A stretch of DNA of 64,000 nt. Source: Capillidium heterosporum (taxonomy: Eukaryota; Entomophthoromycota; Entomophthoromycetes; Entomophthorales; Capillidiaceae). Under the pieces are notes generated by a model. The model saw nothing but the letters and a program-made list of their open reading frames with translations. It ran no database searches and was not told the DNA's origin. Location of the stretch: contig WBMQ01000007.1 of assembly GCA_016630905.1 (NCBI GenBank), positions 868,001 to 932,000 on the forward strand, written 5' to 3'. The translations under genes were made by a program, and so were the position numbers. Within the stretch, counting starts at the first letter, position 1. Each line of letters starts with the position of its first letter. Positions 11,173 through 21,111 of this stretch are shown here, piece after piece.

Positions 11173-12227
11173 TTTAGCAATAGTCTGATCCAAGATCGAC
11201 ATTCCAAGCGTGGTGGTGGGGTTCAATAGCCAAGAAAGGTACATTGCTGTTGGAACAGTTGGGATCCTCCAAGTAATCGGTATCACAAACGGTAGTATCA
11301 TCCCCATCGATGTACATCTCAGTAAAGGTGTGTCTATAGCCCGAGAACATAGGAGGCAAATGAGGTACATCATCGTTAGAATTGACAACTCGAGTCACCG
11401 TAGTAGGAAGCTGATTGTACCAGTAAGCAAATTCAGCGTTACCTACACGTGGCTGCCCATAAGTATAGACTTGAATACGATCCCAAGTCAACTGCCTATG
11501 GACCTGCTTGACATATACAGCGGCGATCAAAGCAATGGCACCACCCAACGAATGCCCCGTCAAGACGACGTTGTAATCCTTGTACTTGGGAGTGGCCAAC
11601 AACTTCTTCAAGGCACTGTTGAACTGAGGCTGCAAGCCGTCAGCGACGTTCTTGAAACCGTAGTGGACAGCGGCATCCTCTGCAACTGGGAAGGGAGTCT
11701 TGTCGAATTTGAGAGCTTCAGCCCAGTTTTCGGCGTTGACAGCACCTCTAAAGGAAACCACAATTTCTCTACGTCGGTTGTTAACGGTAACTAAGCCTTT
11801 AGTCTGATGTTCATCGTTGAACAATATATTCTTGAGTTGGACATCTTTGCCTAAGCGGTTGCAGTGGTCACAGGACCAGGTGTTCAAGCTGTCGTCAGGG
11901 CAGTAGGAAGCTCCAGAGAGGGAAGCGTAGTAGACGGCTTGTTGGATGGAACCGACCGAGCTCTTGAAGTTAGAACGGGAGTTGGGTCTGAAGGGCTCCT
12001 TCTGCTTCTCGGTACCGTTAAGTTTCTTGTTGAACTCCTTCAGGCTGCCGATGGCTTTTCCAAAGTAGGGATCATTTTTGATGGGCTTATTAGGTGAGGT
12101 AAAGTCGACATTCTGGCCTAGAATGCCTGAGATTAGGATGGCGGTAGGGAACAACAGGTTCTTGGATAGCATTTTGAAACTAATAGATGTTGCTAGTTGA
12201 CTGATACTTCAAGGTGAATGTAGGCTC
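11173..12227. repeat. Inverted repeat, arm 1 (lipase copy 1)
   Basis: The reverse complement of this segment matches 15999-17054 without a difference that I can see, except one extra T at 16657. Identity stops one base after the stop codon on one side and just short of the TATA box on the other. The flanks beyond are unrelated or strongly diverged. Confidence 0.85.
11174..12172 (-). CDS. Secreted class 3 (fungal) triacylglycerol lipase, copy 1
   Basis: This intact single-exon gene encodes 332 residues. It has an N-terminal signal peptide (about residues 1-19, LFPTAILISGIL core), a propeptide-like segment, then the alpha/beta-hydrolase fold. The nucleophile elbow is TGHSLGG with Ser208. The acid residue lies in NSNDDVPHLPP (about Asp267/268). 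The catalytic His is in the C-terminal HHHAW (about 319-321). Cysteine pairs (SYC, WSCDHC, VCDTDY, PNC) fit a disulphide-bonded extracellular enzyme of the Rhizomucor lipase family, hydrolysing triglycerides. A TATA box sits about 60 bases upstream of the ATG. A near-identical inverted copy lies 3.8 kb away. Confidence 0.93.
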   Translation of the reverse strand: MLSKNLLFPTAILISGILGQNVDFTSPNKPIKNDPYFGKAIGSLKEFNKKLNGTEKQKEPFRPNSRSNFKSSVGSIQQAVYYASLSGASYCPDDSLNTWSCDHCNRLGKDVQLKNILFNDEHQTKGLVTVNNRRREIVVSFRGAVNAENWAEALKFDKTPFPVAEDAAVHYGFKNVADGLQPQFNSALKKLLATPKYKDYNVVLTGHSLGGAIALIAAVYVKQVHRQLTWDRIQVYTYGQPRVGNAEFAYWYNQLPTTVTRVVNSNDDVPHLPPMFSGYRHTFTEMYIDGDDTTVCDTDYLEDPNCSNSNVPFLAIEPHHHAWNVDLGSDYC

Positions 12228-12230
12228 ATC

Positions 12231-12237
12231 TTATATA
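12231..12237 (-). promoter_or_regulatory. TATA box of lipase copy 1
   Basis: The minus strand reads TATATAA about 59 bases upstream of the lipase ATG. It lies just outside the conserved inverted-repeat arm, so the two lipase copies have different core promoters. Confidence 0.55.
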
Positions 12238-12429
12238 CCTTAGCTTTCTTCAAGTTGATGTGACTTGCTACATGTGTTCATATAACCCCTGTACATGGCT
12301 TCTGTAGGCGTGATGCCTATTCTACAAGCTTATTTATCGCTTTAGGCTTCCACCACATAGTTTAAATGCACGCCTAAAGGAAGCTCTATATATGGTGCTA
12401 ACATTTCCTATCTATTTGTGCCACATCTC

Positions 12430-12740
12430 AACTCCATGCAAAGCTTCGTTATCTGACGGATAGCAAATTAAACTCCGAATCTCTTAGTATTTCGATGCAT
12501 GCTACTAGCCACATGCTCATATAAACATCACTAAGCTGGTGTCCGTCTACCTGATGGTTTTTTATTGATAGTTCATTGGTCTGGTTAATACATTTTACTT
12601 GACGACTTAACTTATTAAAGTCTTTGGATCGTATAGCCTTCAAAAACCTTAGGAAACACCGATTTAAAAATATGATTAATGTATATCATGAATAGCTCTA
12701 TTGTCTTCTAAATATAGCTAAAAGTTAATTAATGCCTAAA
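12430..12740. repeat. Diverged direct repeat with 14460-14780
   Basis: A collinear, diverged match joins this segment to about 14460-14780. The clearest shared words are TAGCCA(C/T)ATGC, CTACCTGATGG(T/C)TTTTTAT and TTCTA(A/G)ATA(T/C)(A/G), the last shortly before GTTAATTAA. It lies upstream of lipase copy 1 and may be an old duplication of lipase upstream sequence. I judged this by eye only. Confidence 0.5.
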
Positions 12741-14459
12741 GTTAATATCGGATTCAAAAGGATCAATTTTCCATCCGATTATGCATCCTACATAACTTAG
12801 ATTACAGTTTGTAGCACGAAGGTTACCAACCCATACGCAGGGAAGTCTCTCAAGGGATGCCGGGCTAGGCTTGAGGTAAGCCAATATAGTAGTGATCACA
12901 TCAATAAAACTAAAGAAGCTTAAAGTTATTGCTTTGACAGATAGCACTTTAGTTGCGATTTGAGCCCAAAGTCAGTTCATGAAGACAAAGGAGGCCACAG
13001 TTGTGACGAGGTCAAGAAGGGCAGCAATATTCATCGGGGTTCTAGTTCTTAATCCAATTTAATTGGCTCTAATCCTAGTTCTGAGCAATTCTAATCTAAT
13101 ACTAATTCTGCTGATCTTAAGCTAACATTTATCCTAATTCTAAGCTACTCTAAGCTGGTAATATTTTTGTTCTAGTCCTGGCTAATTCAACGGTTACAGG
13201 AAGTCGGTACTAAAGGCGTGCAGTGACTATAACATAAAGGAGAATCGAAATATTTATTATGAAATAGTCACTTGTCGGAAAGTTACACAAATCAGGGGGA
13301 TTTGTATAGGAACAGGAATAGAGGTAGACGGAAAGGTGGAGATACCGATAGCCAGTGCTTCATTAGGAAGATAGTTTGTACGCATCATGCCTTGAAAGCA
13401 GGCCATGATAGCTCATTTGTGACGTGTTATGGATTACAAAAATAGTTGGTATTCACTATAAGATCAGTCAGTTGGTTTAGCTTGGAGGTTCTACATTTGT
13501 GTTAAGAATCCGCCTTTGTATAATTGATTCTTGTGCAACTGAAACCTAATCTATTGCAAGGTCGAAACAGCCTTAGAACTAGAGTTCGAACTAGGAGGAT
13601 TATCAAGCTGATTCTCTAGAGAAACCTTGAGACTTCGTTACACATATTACTAAATCTTGACATTATATACAATATAAATATCTTTCACCATTTGATAGAT
13701 TTTGCTACCACAGAAAAAAGCACCATCGCAAAGAATGATACACGTTGCAGTAGCAGAGTCAAATAACTTGACCTATAAGGGTATATCAAAATTTTGAAAT
13801 GTCGAAAACTATACGTCTAAAAAATTAGAATCTGATTAGAGTGCTCAAAGTGTACCGAACTCCAATGTTGATGCCTCTATTTTATCGATATCCCAGAAAA
13901 CTTTTGCAAAGTTGGAATGTCCGCTCTAGCAGATAGCATGCTGTGATCTTAGCTCTATAATGTAAATTTAAAATTACAGTCAAATACCTATACTAGGACC
14001 TGAGCCTAACTTCCATTAAACTGGTGGCTGCATACTGGTATTTTTTTGGGTCAGTAGGTCAACGGTTTCAAAGTATAGTTTGGATATCTTGTTACAATCC
14101 CATTAAGATTCAAGACGACCTTAGAAGTTGCTTCTTATTGCTACTTTATCCTTTACTTTTCTAAAAGCTATAGATTGGTCACTTGTTGAGTCAGTATGGG
14201 GCTGCAGCCTGATATGGGTTTTAATTGACATATCATTCGTCGTCTCATACTTTATGACTGCTAAAATATAAACGTAATGTAATTTAGTAACATAGATTAC
14301 AATCATTAATTAAACTGCTATCCGTTTTCAAGTGCACCAAGGCTGAGGTATGTTGGGAAAAGGAAATTTTGTTGCCACGTTAAACTTATTTGAGTTTCTA
14401 AGCTGAAATGAAGGATTTTGTCTATCAAAAGCATGTAACATTGCCAACATTTCCCATGG
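12741..14459. other. Lipase spacer, no gene recognised
   Basis: There is no convincing gene. Around 13041-13200 there is a low-complexity patch of degenerate TCTAAT/CTAATTCT words. Near 13830-13870 the phrase GCTCAAAGTGTACCG resembles GCTCAAAGTATACC at about 15850. This hints at further old duplications inside the spacer. Confidence 0.35.
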
Positions 14460-14780
14460 ACATGTACTTATAACTCCACTCCAGCATTTACTTTCTATTG
14501 GACTGCAAGTCTATACTCCCAAGCGCTTGGCATTTTTATACAATTTTATAGCCATATGCCAGGTACTAATATCAGTAAGATAGTACTTATCTACCTGATG
14601 GCTTTTTATCGTCAATCTATTGGCTCGGTCATATACTTTGAACTCCGATACTTGTAAATTGGATATTGCCTTTAAGTTGTAAGCACTTTATAAAGTTTAG
14701 GGAGCAGTAGGTTAGATCACATGTCCAGAATATATTTTACTTTGCTATATCGACTTCTAGATACGACTAAATGTTAATTA
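14460..14780. repeat. Diverged direct repeat, second copy
   Basis: This is the partner of the 12430-12740 segment in the same orientation. The best preserved core is around 14598-14650. Confidence 0.5.
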
Positions 14781-15988
14781 AATTTTGTAGTTAGGCCAGT
14801 TTCTACAAATACATATTTCTAAAAACAGTTGTTAAACCCTTTATAATTTATAATTTAACTTGTAAAAGGGAATGGTACCTTCTTATGGGATAGATTTTGT
14901 GGATAACAAATATTACATCCAAAGTAACTTTTATCGTCTCAAGTAGTTACTACTCCAATAGTATAGATGTAGCATCATATAATGGTATCATCGTATACCG
15001 AACATAAACCCCAAAGTTGAACTCTTAAAAGTATAGTACTATTAATAAATACTGATATAAAACAAAAATTAATTTTAAGTTGGTATGTTCAGGCAGTAGT
15101 CCAAAGGCCGATAGTGAAGAGGAATGTTCTAAATAGTACAAGTACCTGTCTTGAAGTTCATTCCGGAAGAAATTAAATTTTGAGACCACGCGATGCTCGT
15201 TCTAAAACTACTCGATTTTAATCTGACAGATATTTATTTTACTAAAGGAGTGGTATAAATATTTCTTCATTTGGAGATGATTGTATATATTAGCTACTCA
15301 ATTAAAACTTATCCGATATTTGGTTTGACTATAGGTTACGGAAACTCTGATGATATATTATCAAGTTAATTAAACATAGAAAACAACGTATATATTTGGC
15401 TCGAGCCTGTATTTTAATGATACCTAAAAGGTTAAAGATGGGCCGTTAGTGAATATATGGCCTTGTATATAGAACATAACCTACTGTTAAACTTTAATTA
15501 ATTTGGGCTGTTGTTTGTCATCCATTATTCCAGATGAAAATTAGTGGTAACGTGTGGCAGTCGATGGCAAATTAAAATAGATGAACAGTGCCATGCATGT
15601 GCCAAAGTCTTCACCTTGATAACTAGGATGTGAAAGGTACTAAAAAACATCACCTAAAATGGAATATACCTAATTAACATATTGCTTTTTCGATACGTGG
15701 TGGTAAAGACGATAGTAATTAATTTTAGGTCAGTTATCGGACTCATCAATATTCTTCCCACGCTCCATCGTAAACACATGGCCTTTGATATAACCAACAA
15801 GATAAATTCAATAATATATACATATTTAGATTGACGCGGATCTTAAATTGCTCAAAGTATACCAGAAGCGTGATCATTATTCTAATTATATTTATACCTC
15901 TGCTACACATATCTCGCCCTTTAAATTCGAAATCTTGAAAAAGGAATCCAAACTACACGTGCCAAGTCCAATCTCAAACCCATTGCAG
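14781..15988. other. Spacer upstream of lipase copy 2
   Basis: AT-rich sequence with no gene that I can support. The last few hundred bases presumably hold regulatory sequence for lipase copy 2. Confidence 0.35.
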
Positions 15989-15995
15989 TATAAAA
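15989..15995 (+). promoter_or_regulatory. TATA box of lipase copy 2
   Basis: TATAAAA lies about 59 bases before the ATG at 16054, at the same spacing as in copy 1. Identity with copy 1 begins a few bases downstream, at 15999. Confidence 0.55.
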
Positions 15996-15998
15996 GTC

Positions 15999-17054
15999 GA
16001 GCCTACATTCACCTTGAAGTATCAGTCAACTAGCAACATCTATTAGTTTCAAAATGCTATCCAAGAACCTGTTGTTCCCTACCGCCATCCTAATCTCAGG
16101 CATTCTAGGCCAGAATGTCGACTTTACCTCACCTAATAAGCCCATCAAAAATGATCCCTACTTTGGAAAAGCCATCGGCAGCCTGAAGGAGTTCAACAAG
16201 AAACTTAACGGTACCGAGAAGCAGAAGGAGCCCTTCAGACCCAACTCCCGTTCTAACTTCAAGAGCTCGGTCGGTTCCATCCAACAAGCCGTCTACTACG
16301 CTTCCCTCTCTGGAGCTTCCTACTGCCCTGACGACAGCTTGAACACCTGGTCCTGTGACCACTGCAACCGCTTAGGCAAAGATGTCCAACTCAAGAATAT
16401 ATTGTTCAACGATGAACATCAGACTAAAGGCTTAGTTACCGTTAACAACCGACGTAGAGAAATTGTGGTTTCCTTTAGAGGTGCTGTCAACGCCGAAAAC
16501 TGGGCTGAAGCTCTCAAATTCGACAAGACTCCCTTCCCAGTTGCAGAGGATGCCGCTGTCCACTACGGTTTCAAGAACGTCGCTGACGGCTTGCAGCCTC
16601 AGTTCAACAGTGCCTTGAAGAAGTTGTTGGCCACTCCCAAGTACAAGGATTACAACTGTCGTCTTGACGGGGCATTCGTTGGGTGGTGCCATTGCTTTGA
16701 TCGCCGCTGTATATGTCAAGCAGGTCCATAGGCAGTTGACTTGGGATCGTATTCAAGTCTATACTTATGGGCAGCCACGTGTAGGTAACGCTGAATTTGC
16801 TTACTGGTACAATCAGCTTCCTACTACGGTGACTCGAGTTGTCAATTCTAACGATGATGTACCTCATTTGCCTCCTATGTTCTCGGGCTATAGACACACC
16901 TTTACTGAGATGTACATCGATGGGGATGATACTACCGTTTGTGATACCGATTACTTGGAGGATCCCAACTGTTCCAACAGCAATGTACCTTTCTTGGCTA
17001 TTGAACCCCACCACCACGCTTGGAATGTCGATCTTGGATCAGACTATTGCTAAA
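15999..17054. repeat. Inverted repeat, arm 2 (lipase copy 2)
   Basis: This is the reverse-complement twin of 11173-12227. It covers the 5' UTR, the whole coding sequence and one base past the stop. The only difference I can find is one inserted T at 16657. Confidence 0.85.
16054..17053 (+). pseudogene. Secreted class 3 lipase, copy 2, frameshifted at the catalytic core
   Basis: The frame is identical to lipase copy 1 from the signal peptide to KYKDYN (residue 201). An extra T at 16657 then shifts it and translation ends at 16731. The rest, including the GHSLGG nucleophile motif, the Asp segment and the C-terminal HHHAW, continues in another frame (16664-17053) with no further change. As written, the product would lack the catalytic serine. 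Because unrelated conserved genes in this window also show one-base breaks, a base-calling error is as likely as a real, very recent knockout. Confidence 0.75.
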
Positions 17055-17639
17055 GATATCAAAACTCAAGTCTAATAAATACTGTAACTAATATAATTAT
17101 AATTATGATTTATTGAGTCTTACGATATATGTGGTTTAGTAGTATACATTATATAAATTAATTATTATGATGGATATGCCTTCAAAGCTATCAATCTTTA
17201 AGTTTAATATATTTTAAAGACAGTTGTACACCTATTATGTACTATAGTTTGATACCAACCTTCGATATAAGTAAACTTATCACTCCGACAATAGATTTAA
17301 GTAGTTTATAATACAGCCATCTAAACTACACTTTGAAACCTAGTAGTTGGTGTATTTAGCTATACTTTGAAAGATGGCGAGGAGATGCTTCTGATTATAT
17401 TTTATAAGAGTCCGGATTATACTTGAGCAACGCCGCTTAAGGACTAGATATCTTTTATCGATCGAACGAGCTGATAATTATATAGATATATATCTTAATT
17501 CACCTATAAATGGGCTTGACATTTAAAATACTTTCGCAGTCTGTTTTATACTATTGAGCTTAACATCACAATGGACTTTAATTTCAAATTTACAACTATA
17601 TATAAACAACCTATTAAAATATATCAATACAAATCAGCT
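17054..17639. other. Intergenic, no gene recognised
   Basis: AT-rich 3'-to-3' spacer between lipase copy 2 (+) and the AIM18-like gene (-). AATAAA occurs right after the lipase stop (near 17074). Confidence 0.45.
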
Positions 17640-18729
17640 TTATTGGCTTAGAAGTTCTTCAAATCTCTTGGCGAAGGAGATGCGAACCTAATAGTCATCA
17701 AATAGAGTTTAGAATAAAATAAGCTTAATAAAAGTTTACATCTTCAGCCACCACTTTGTTCCCATATAAATATGTCTTTAACAAGTTGTCAATGGGCCAG
17801 CTATCTTGAACTTTACCTAACATACTGATCTACAACCAAATAAATTTTCATTAGAAAAACAACAAAGAAATATAAAGTTACATGGTCATAAAGTATAGTA
17901 GTTTGGTTGGAACTCTTCACCAAATACAGCGGTTCGAAGATGGGTAACGAGGCAGTTGGGAACAGTTGACCGAATTCTAGCAACATCTTTTTGATCTATT
18001 TTGATTAAAAAGCATAGTTAGAGTTAGAAATAGAAATAAAAAATACTTCAATCTGTCTACTGTTATCTAAAAGGTTCAAGTTGGGTAGACTTTGCAATCT
18101 GAGTTGCTCGTTCAGAGCTCTTGTCAGCCCCCCTTTGAGGTGGGTGCCGGTTGTACTTTTGACTGGTACTTTATAAAAAATATAAACATTAAAACTAACA
18201 GAATTTTCAAGTTACCTATACGAACCGCAAACTGGATCTTGCTCTCTATCAACTTTTCAATAATTTGGTTGGAGTACTCGACTTCAGTTAAAAACTTTTG
18301 GCTATTGAACTAGATATCCAACAATAAATAAAACATAAAATTAATAAATGAAAGTATAGGTAGGGTGAATTAAACTTACATGAGTAAACAATCTCAATTT
18401 CTTTATAGTATCGATATCCATATAAATGGCTAAAGTATAAGCGGTAAACCTTAGAAAAGTTACACACCGTACCCCATACCCAACTAGCTGCAAGGTTTTG
18501 TTGTCAACAGGTAAAGTTATAGTTTGAGGTTGGTCGACCGAAGTTATAGGTTCTTTGAGCTGATCTAAATAGCAAAAAATTAAATAAAAGCATTAAATTG
18601 TATATAAAGAATATACTTACTCGTAGATGTATCAATCGATTTAACTTTGACGGCTTCGTTAAAAATCTTGTTGTTGGACAGTAGTAAAGTTAAAGTTAAA
18701 CTGGCAGCTAGGAAGGTGGAAGCTACCAT
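17640..18729 (-). CDS. AIM18-like protein with chalcone-isomerase fold
   Basis: Seven exons on the minus strand give 253 residues with consistent phases: 18621-18729, 18380-18564, 18216-18309, 18047-18168, 17882-17995, 17740-17829 and 17640-17687. The family hallmark LVGYGVRCVTFLRFTAYTLA is present, then the helix-rich segment VKSTTGTHLKGGLTRAL and the C-terminal KVVAEDVRISFAKRF. In fungi the CHI-like family is represented by the mitochondrial proteins AIM18/AIM46. Their molecular role is unsettled (fatty-acid binding is known for related plant proteins). A hydrophobic N-terminal segment (residues 2-18) could be a membrane anchor or targeting signal. Catalytic chalcone isomerase activity is not expected. 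Confidence 0.75.
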
Positions 18730-19054
18730 TTTGTTAAAGGTAGCTGAAGGCTGGGACTAGTAATGTCAATGCCTGAGATAAATAGGTAAAAGTACTTTGG
18801 AACGGTTGGAATTAAAAGAAGAATAGGTGACATTTCTAAAAGTCGATCGAATGTTGAATTTAGGTTTTGGTAGAGTAACTCTCAACATGTTCATCTTGGA
18901 TATTTTGAAAAAGATTTCTAAACTTTACAACAAAGCCTCAACTTTCAAAACTTAATAAATGACGTAAACAAGCCAAGTCAAATCCCAAAAAATAAACGAT
19001 AAGTTTAATTTCATATAGTAGAAAGGATAAAGGAAGAGAAAGGCTAATGTAGAC
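18730..19054. other. Intergenic, no gene recognised
   Basis: Upstream of the AIM18-like gene and downstream of the N/Q-rich gene, both on the minus strand. I see no gene. Confidence 0.45.
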
Positions 19055-20307
19055 CTACATGATCTTAGCTAACTTGTTCCTGGCGACTTCACTAAGTTCC
19101 TTAGATACTGTAGCCATGATCAACTCCTCCAAGTTGGTCAAGACTTCGGTAGCGATGATGTCGACTTTAGACCTTGCCTTGGCTTGGAACTCATCCAAGA
19201 TATCACGGCTGTTGCTGCCACCGCTATTGGTAAGGGCACTGAATCCTTGAGAACTTACTTGAGTTTTTACCTGTTGTTTGAACTCATGGGCCATATTCTT
19301 GAGGTCGCTGAATAGGCCTCTAGAAGTAGTCTCTTCGATGCCGCGGCTTGAGTTGAAGTTTTGATCCTGGTTGTAGTTTTGTCCTTGATTATAGTTTTGT
19401 CCTTGGTTGTAGTTTGTCCTTGGTTGTAGTTTTGTCCTTGATTTTGATTGTAGCTCTGCCCTTGGTTGTAGTTCTTATTCTGATCAAAGTTCTGTCCTTG
19501 GTTTTGATTATAGTTCTGGCCCTGATTTTGGTTGTAGTTCTGTCCTTGGTTTTGGTTGTAATTCTGTCCTTGATTGAAGTTCTGGCTCTGGTTCTGGTTA
19601 GGTTGATCGTCATCCAATCCAGGTACGATGGCGCACAGAATTTTTCTAGCATCAGCAGGTACCATAGTAATCAGATGCTCATAAATTGACTTCAGCTCAC
19701 CTTTTACTAAAGGTCGGACCTCACTCAGCGAGCTGTTGATAAACCTATCGATAAAGTCACCACCCTGGCCATCTCTATTAGTTACTACATCGCCAACGCT
19801 TCGACTTCCACTACCGTTACCTTCATTCAAAGCACGTTGACTATCCAGCTTCAACTTCTGCTTCGCGATACTGACTACTCCATCGGTCACTCTATCAGAG
19901 GTACTAGTTGTCAAATTTTGTACGATATCCTTGACTTTAATCTTGATCTCCTGCATAATTTCACCCAACTTCTCCTTTATAGAACCAAAGATATCATCCA
20001 CAATACCGCGTTGGTTGTTGCTGGGGATTAAATCGTCCAGGACCTTGTGCACACCATCGGGAAGCTGGTTGAAGAGTTCTTGTCTACTACGTTCGACATG
20101 GTTTCCTACGTAATCAGAAATCTTTGGTCTAAAGGAGTCTAAGAGTAATGGGGTTAACTTCTCGTTGATGAGGCTGACTGCTTGCTCCCCACCTACCGAA
20201 CTTACAATCTTGGTTATAAAGTCCATTCCTAAAGTTCTTGCAAATTCTTTGAGAGTGGTTCGCTTGAAGCTGTAGGAGTCGTTCTTATAGGGTTTTAGTG
20301 ATATCAT
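19055..20307 (-). CDS. Unknown protein with N/Q-G-rich repeat tract, frame broken once
   Basis: I do not recognise the family. The N-terminal ~230 residues look helical, amphipathic and lysine-rich. A tract of imperfect Asn-Tyr-Asn-Gln-(Asn-Gln)-Gly-Gln units follows, then an 80-residue helical tail ending in ARNKLAKIM. The frame from 20307 leaves this tail because one repeat near 19411-19415 has three T on the plus strand where its neighbours have four. Restoring the usual count would join both parts into about 417 residues. The ATG at about 20226 (MDFITKIVSSVGG) is an alternative start. There is no signal peptide or membrane segment. The N/Q tract resembles prion-like low-complexity regions. 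Confidence 0.6.
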
Positions 20308-20509
20308 CGACAGAAGCCATGTGAATTGCTTTTGGAGTTTTTAGAACGGAGCTGAGGTGGATTCTCTTCCAATGGTTCTCAGGAACTATTGGCTGTTGAT
20401 ACATTGTTTTACTCATTTCAAATGGATACTAAACTGAGGCTTAGTGACGTATCTTTGGAATTTCAAACTTTCATCATCTTGTTTTCAATTTCCAAGTCGA
20501 AGCAACTCC

Positions 20510-20904
20510 ATGTTCTTCCTTATAGGTAAAATATCCTACGTTTAGCTAGAGTATATACTTACGACTTTGACCTCTTCACCAATCTAGTCAGTACATATCC
20601 AAAACTTACAAAATTAGTACCACGTACCTATAACTGCCCCAACTGCCTGAAGCATAGTGTATCCATCTACCGCTCCGACCAGATTCTGTACCTCTTCTTC
20701 CTACCCATTTACAGTTGGCCGACTAAAGATAGAAAACCATTTTACATGTGCGATTCGTGTAGTTGGCAGGGTGATAAGCTAACTTTAACCAACAGACAGG
20801 TGATTGAAAGGGAACGCAGATGTTGTAACGGCTGCGGGAAGGAGTTTCTGGACCCGAAGTTCCTGTTCTGTCCTTACTGTGGGACTCAGAGGGCTCAGTT
20901 CTAA
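20510..20904 (+). CDS. Small zinc-ribbon protein (zinc_ribbon_15-like)
   Basis: A 16-base first exon (20510-20525, encoding MFFLI plus one base) and a second exon (20588-20904) give 110 residues. This was too short for simple ORF calling. The pattern is MFFLI near the start, CPNC about 20 residues later, a hydrophobic FFLPIY segment, CDSC, then two further pairs CNGC and CPYC near the C-terminus. The MFF(L/I)I start followed by CPxC, FF(I/V)P and CxxC is what I recall for the fungal zinc_ribbon_15 family of unknown function. The extra C-terminal CxxC pairs add a second ribbon. It is divergent from the N/Q-rich gene, about 200 bases away. Confidence 0.65.
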
Positions 20905-21111
20905 AGCTGGAATGGATAACCTTTATATTTTCAAGAATCGTAATATATTTCATATCTCTAATTCTATTGCTTCGTTATAACTCAAATATATAATTCGCAT
21001 TGTATCGAACTATCAAATGAACTTTATATCTATGTAGACTTTAAAATTTGTAGTTATACATACAACAATAACTATATCATTTTCGAGTTTATTTGTTTTT
21101 AATACATTTTT

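Noticed and set aside
11210-11794. 194-codon open frame on the plus strand opposite lipase copy 1, mirrored at 16604-17017
   Set aside because: It is the antisense shadow of the lipase coding sequence. The lipase strand has signal peptide, catalytic motifs and full length.
12729-12947. 72-codon minus-strand frame upstream of the lipases
   Set aside because: No similarity to anything recognised, no gene context, and it overlaps diverged repeat sequence.
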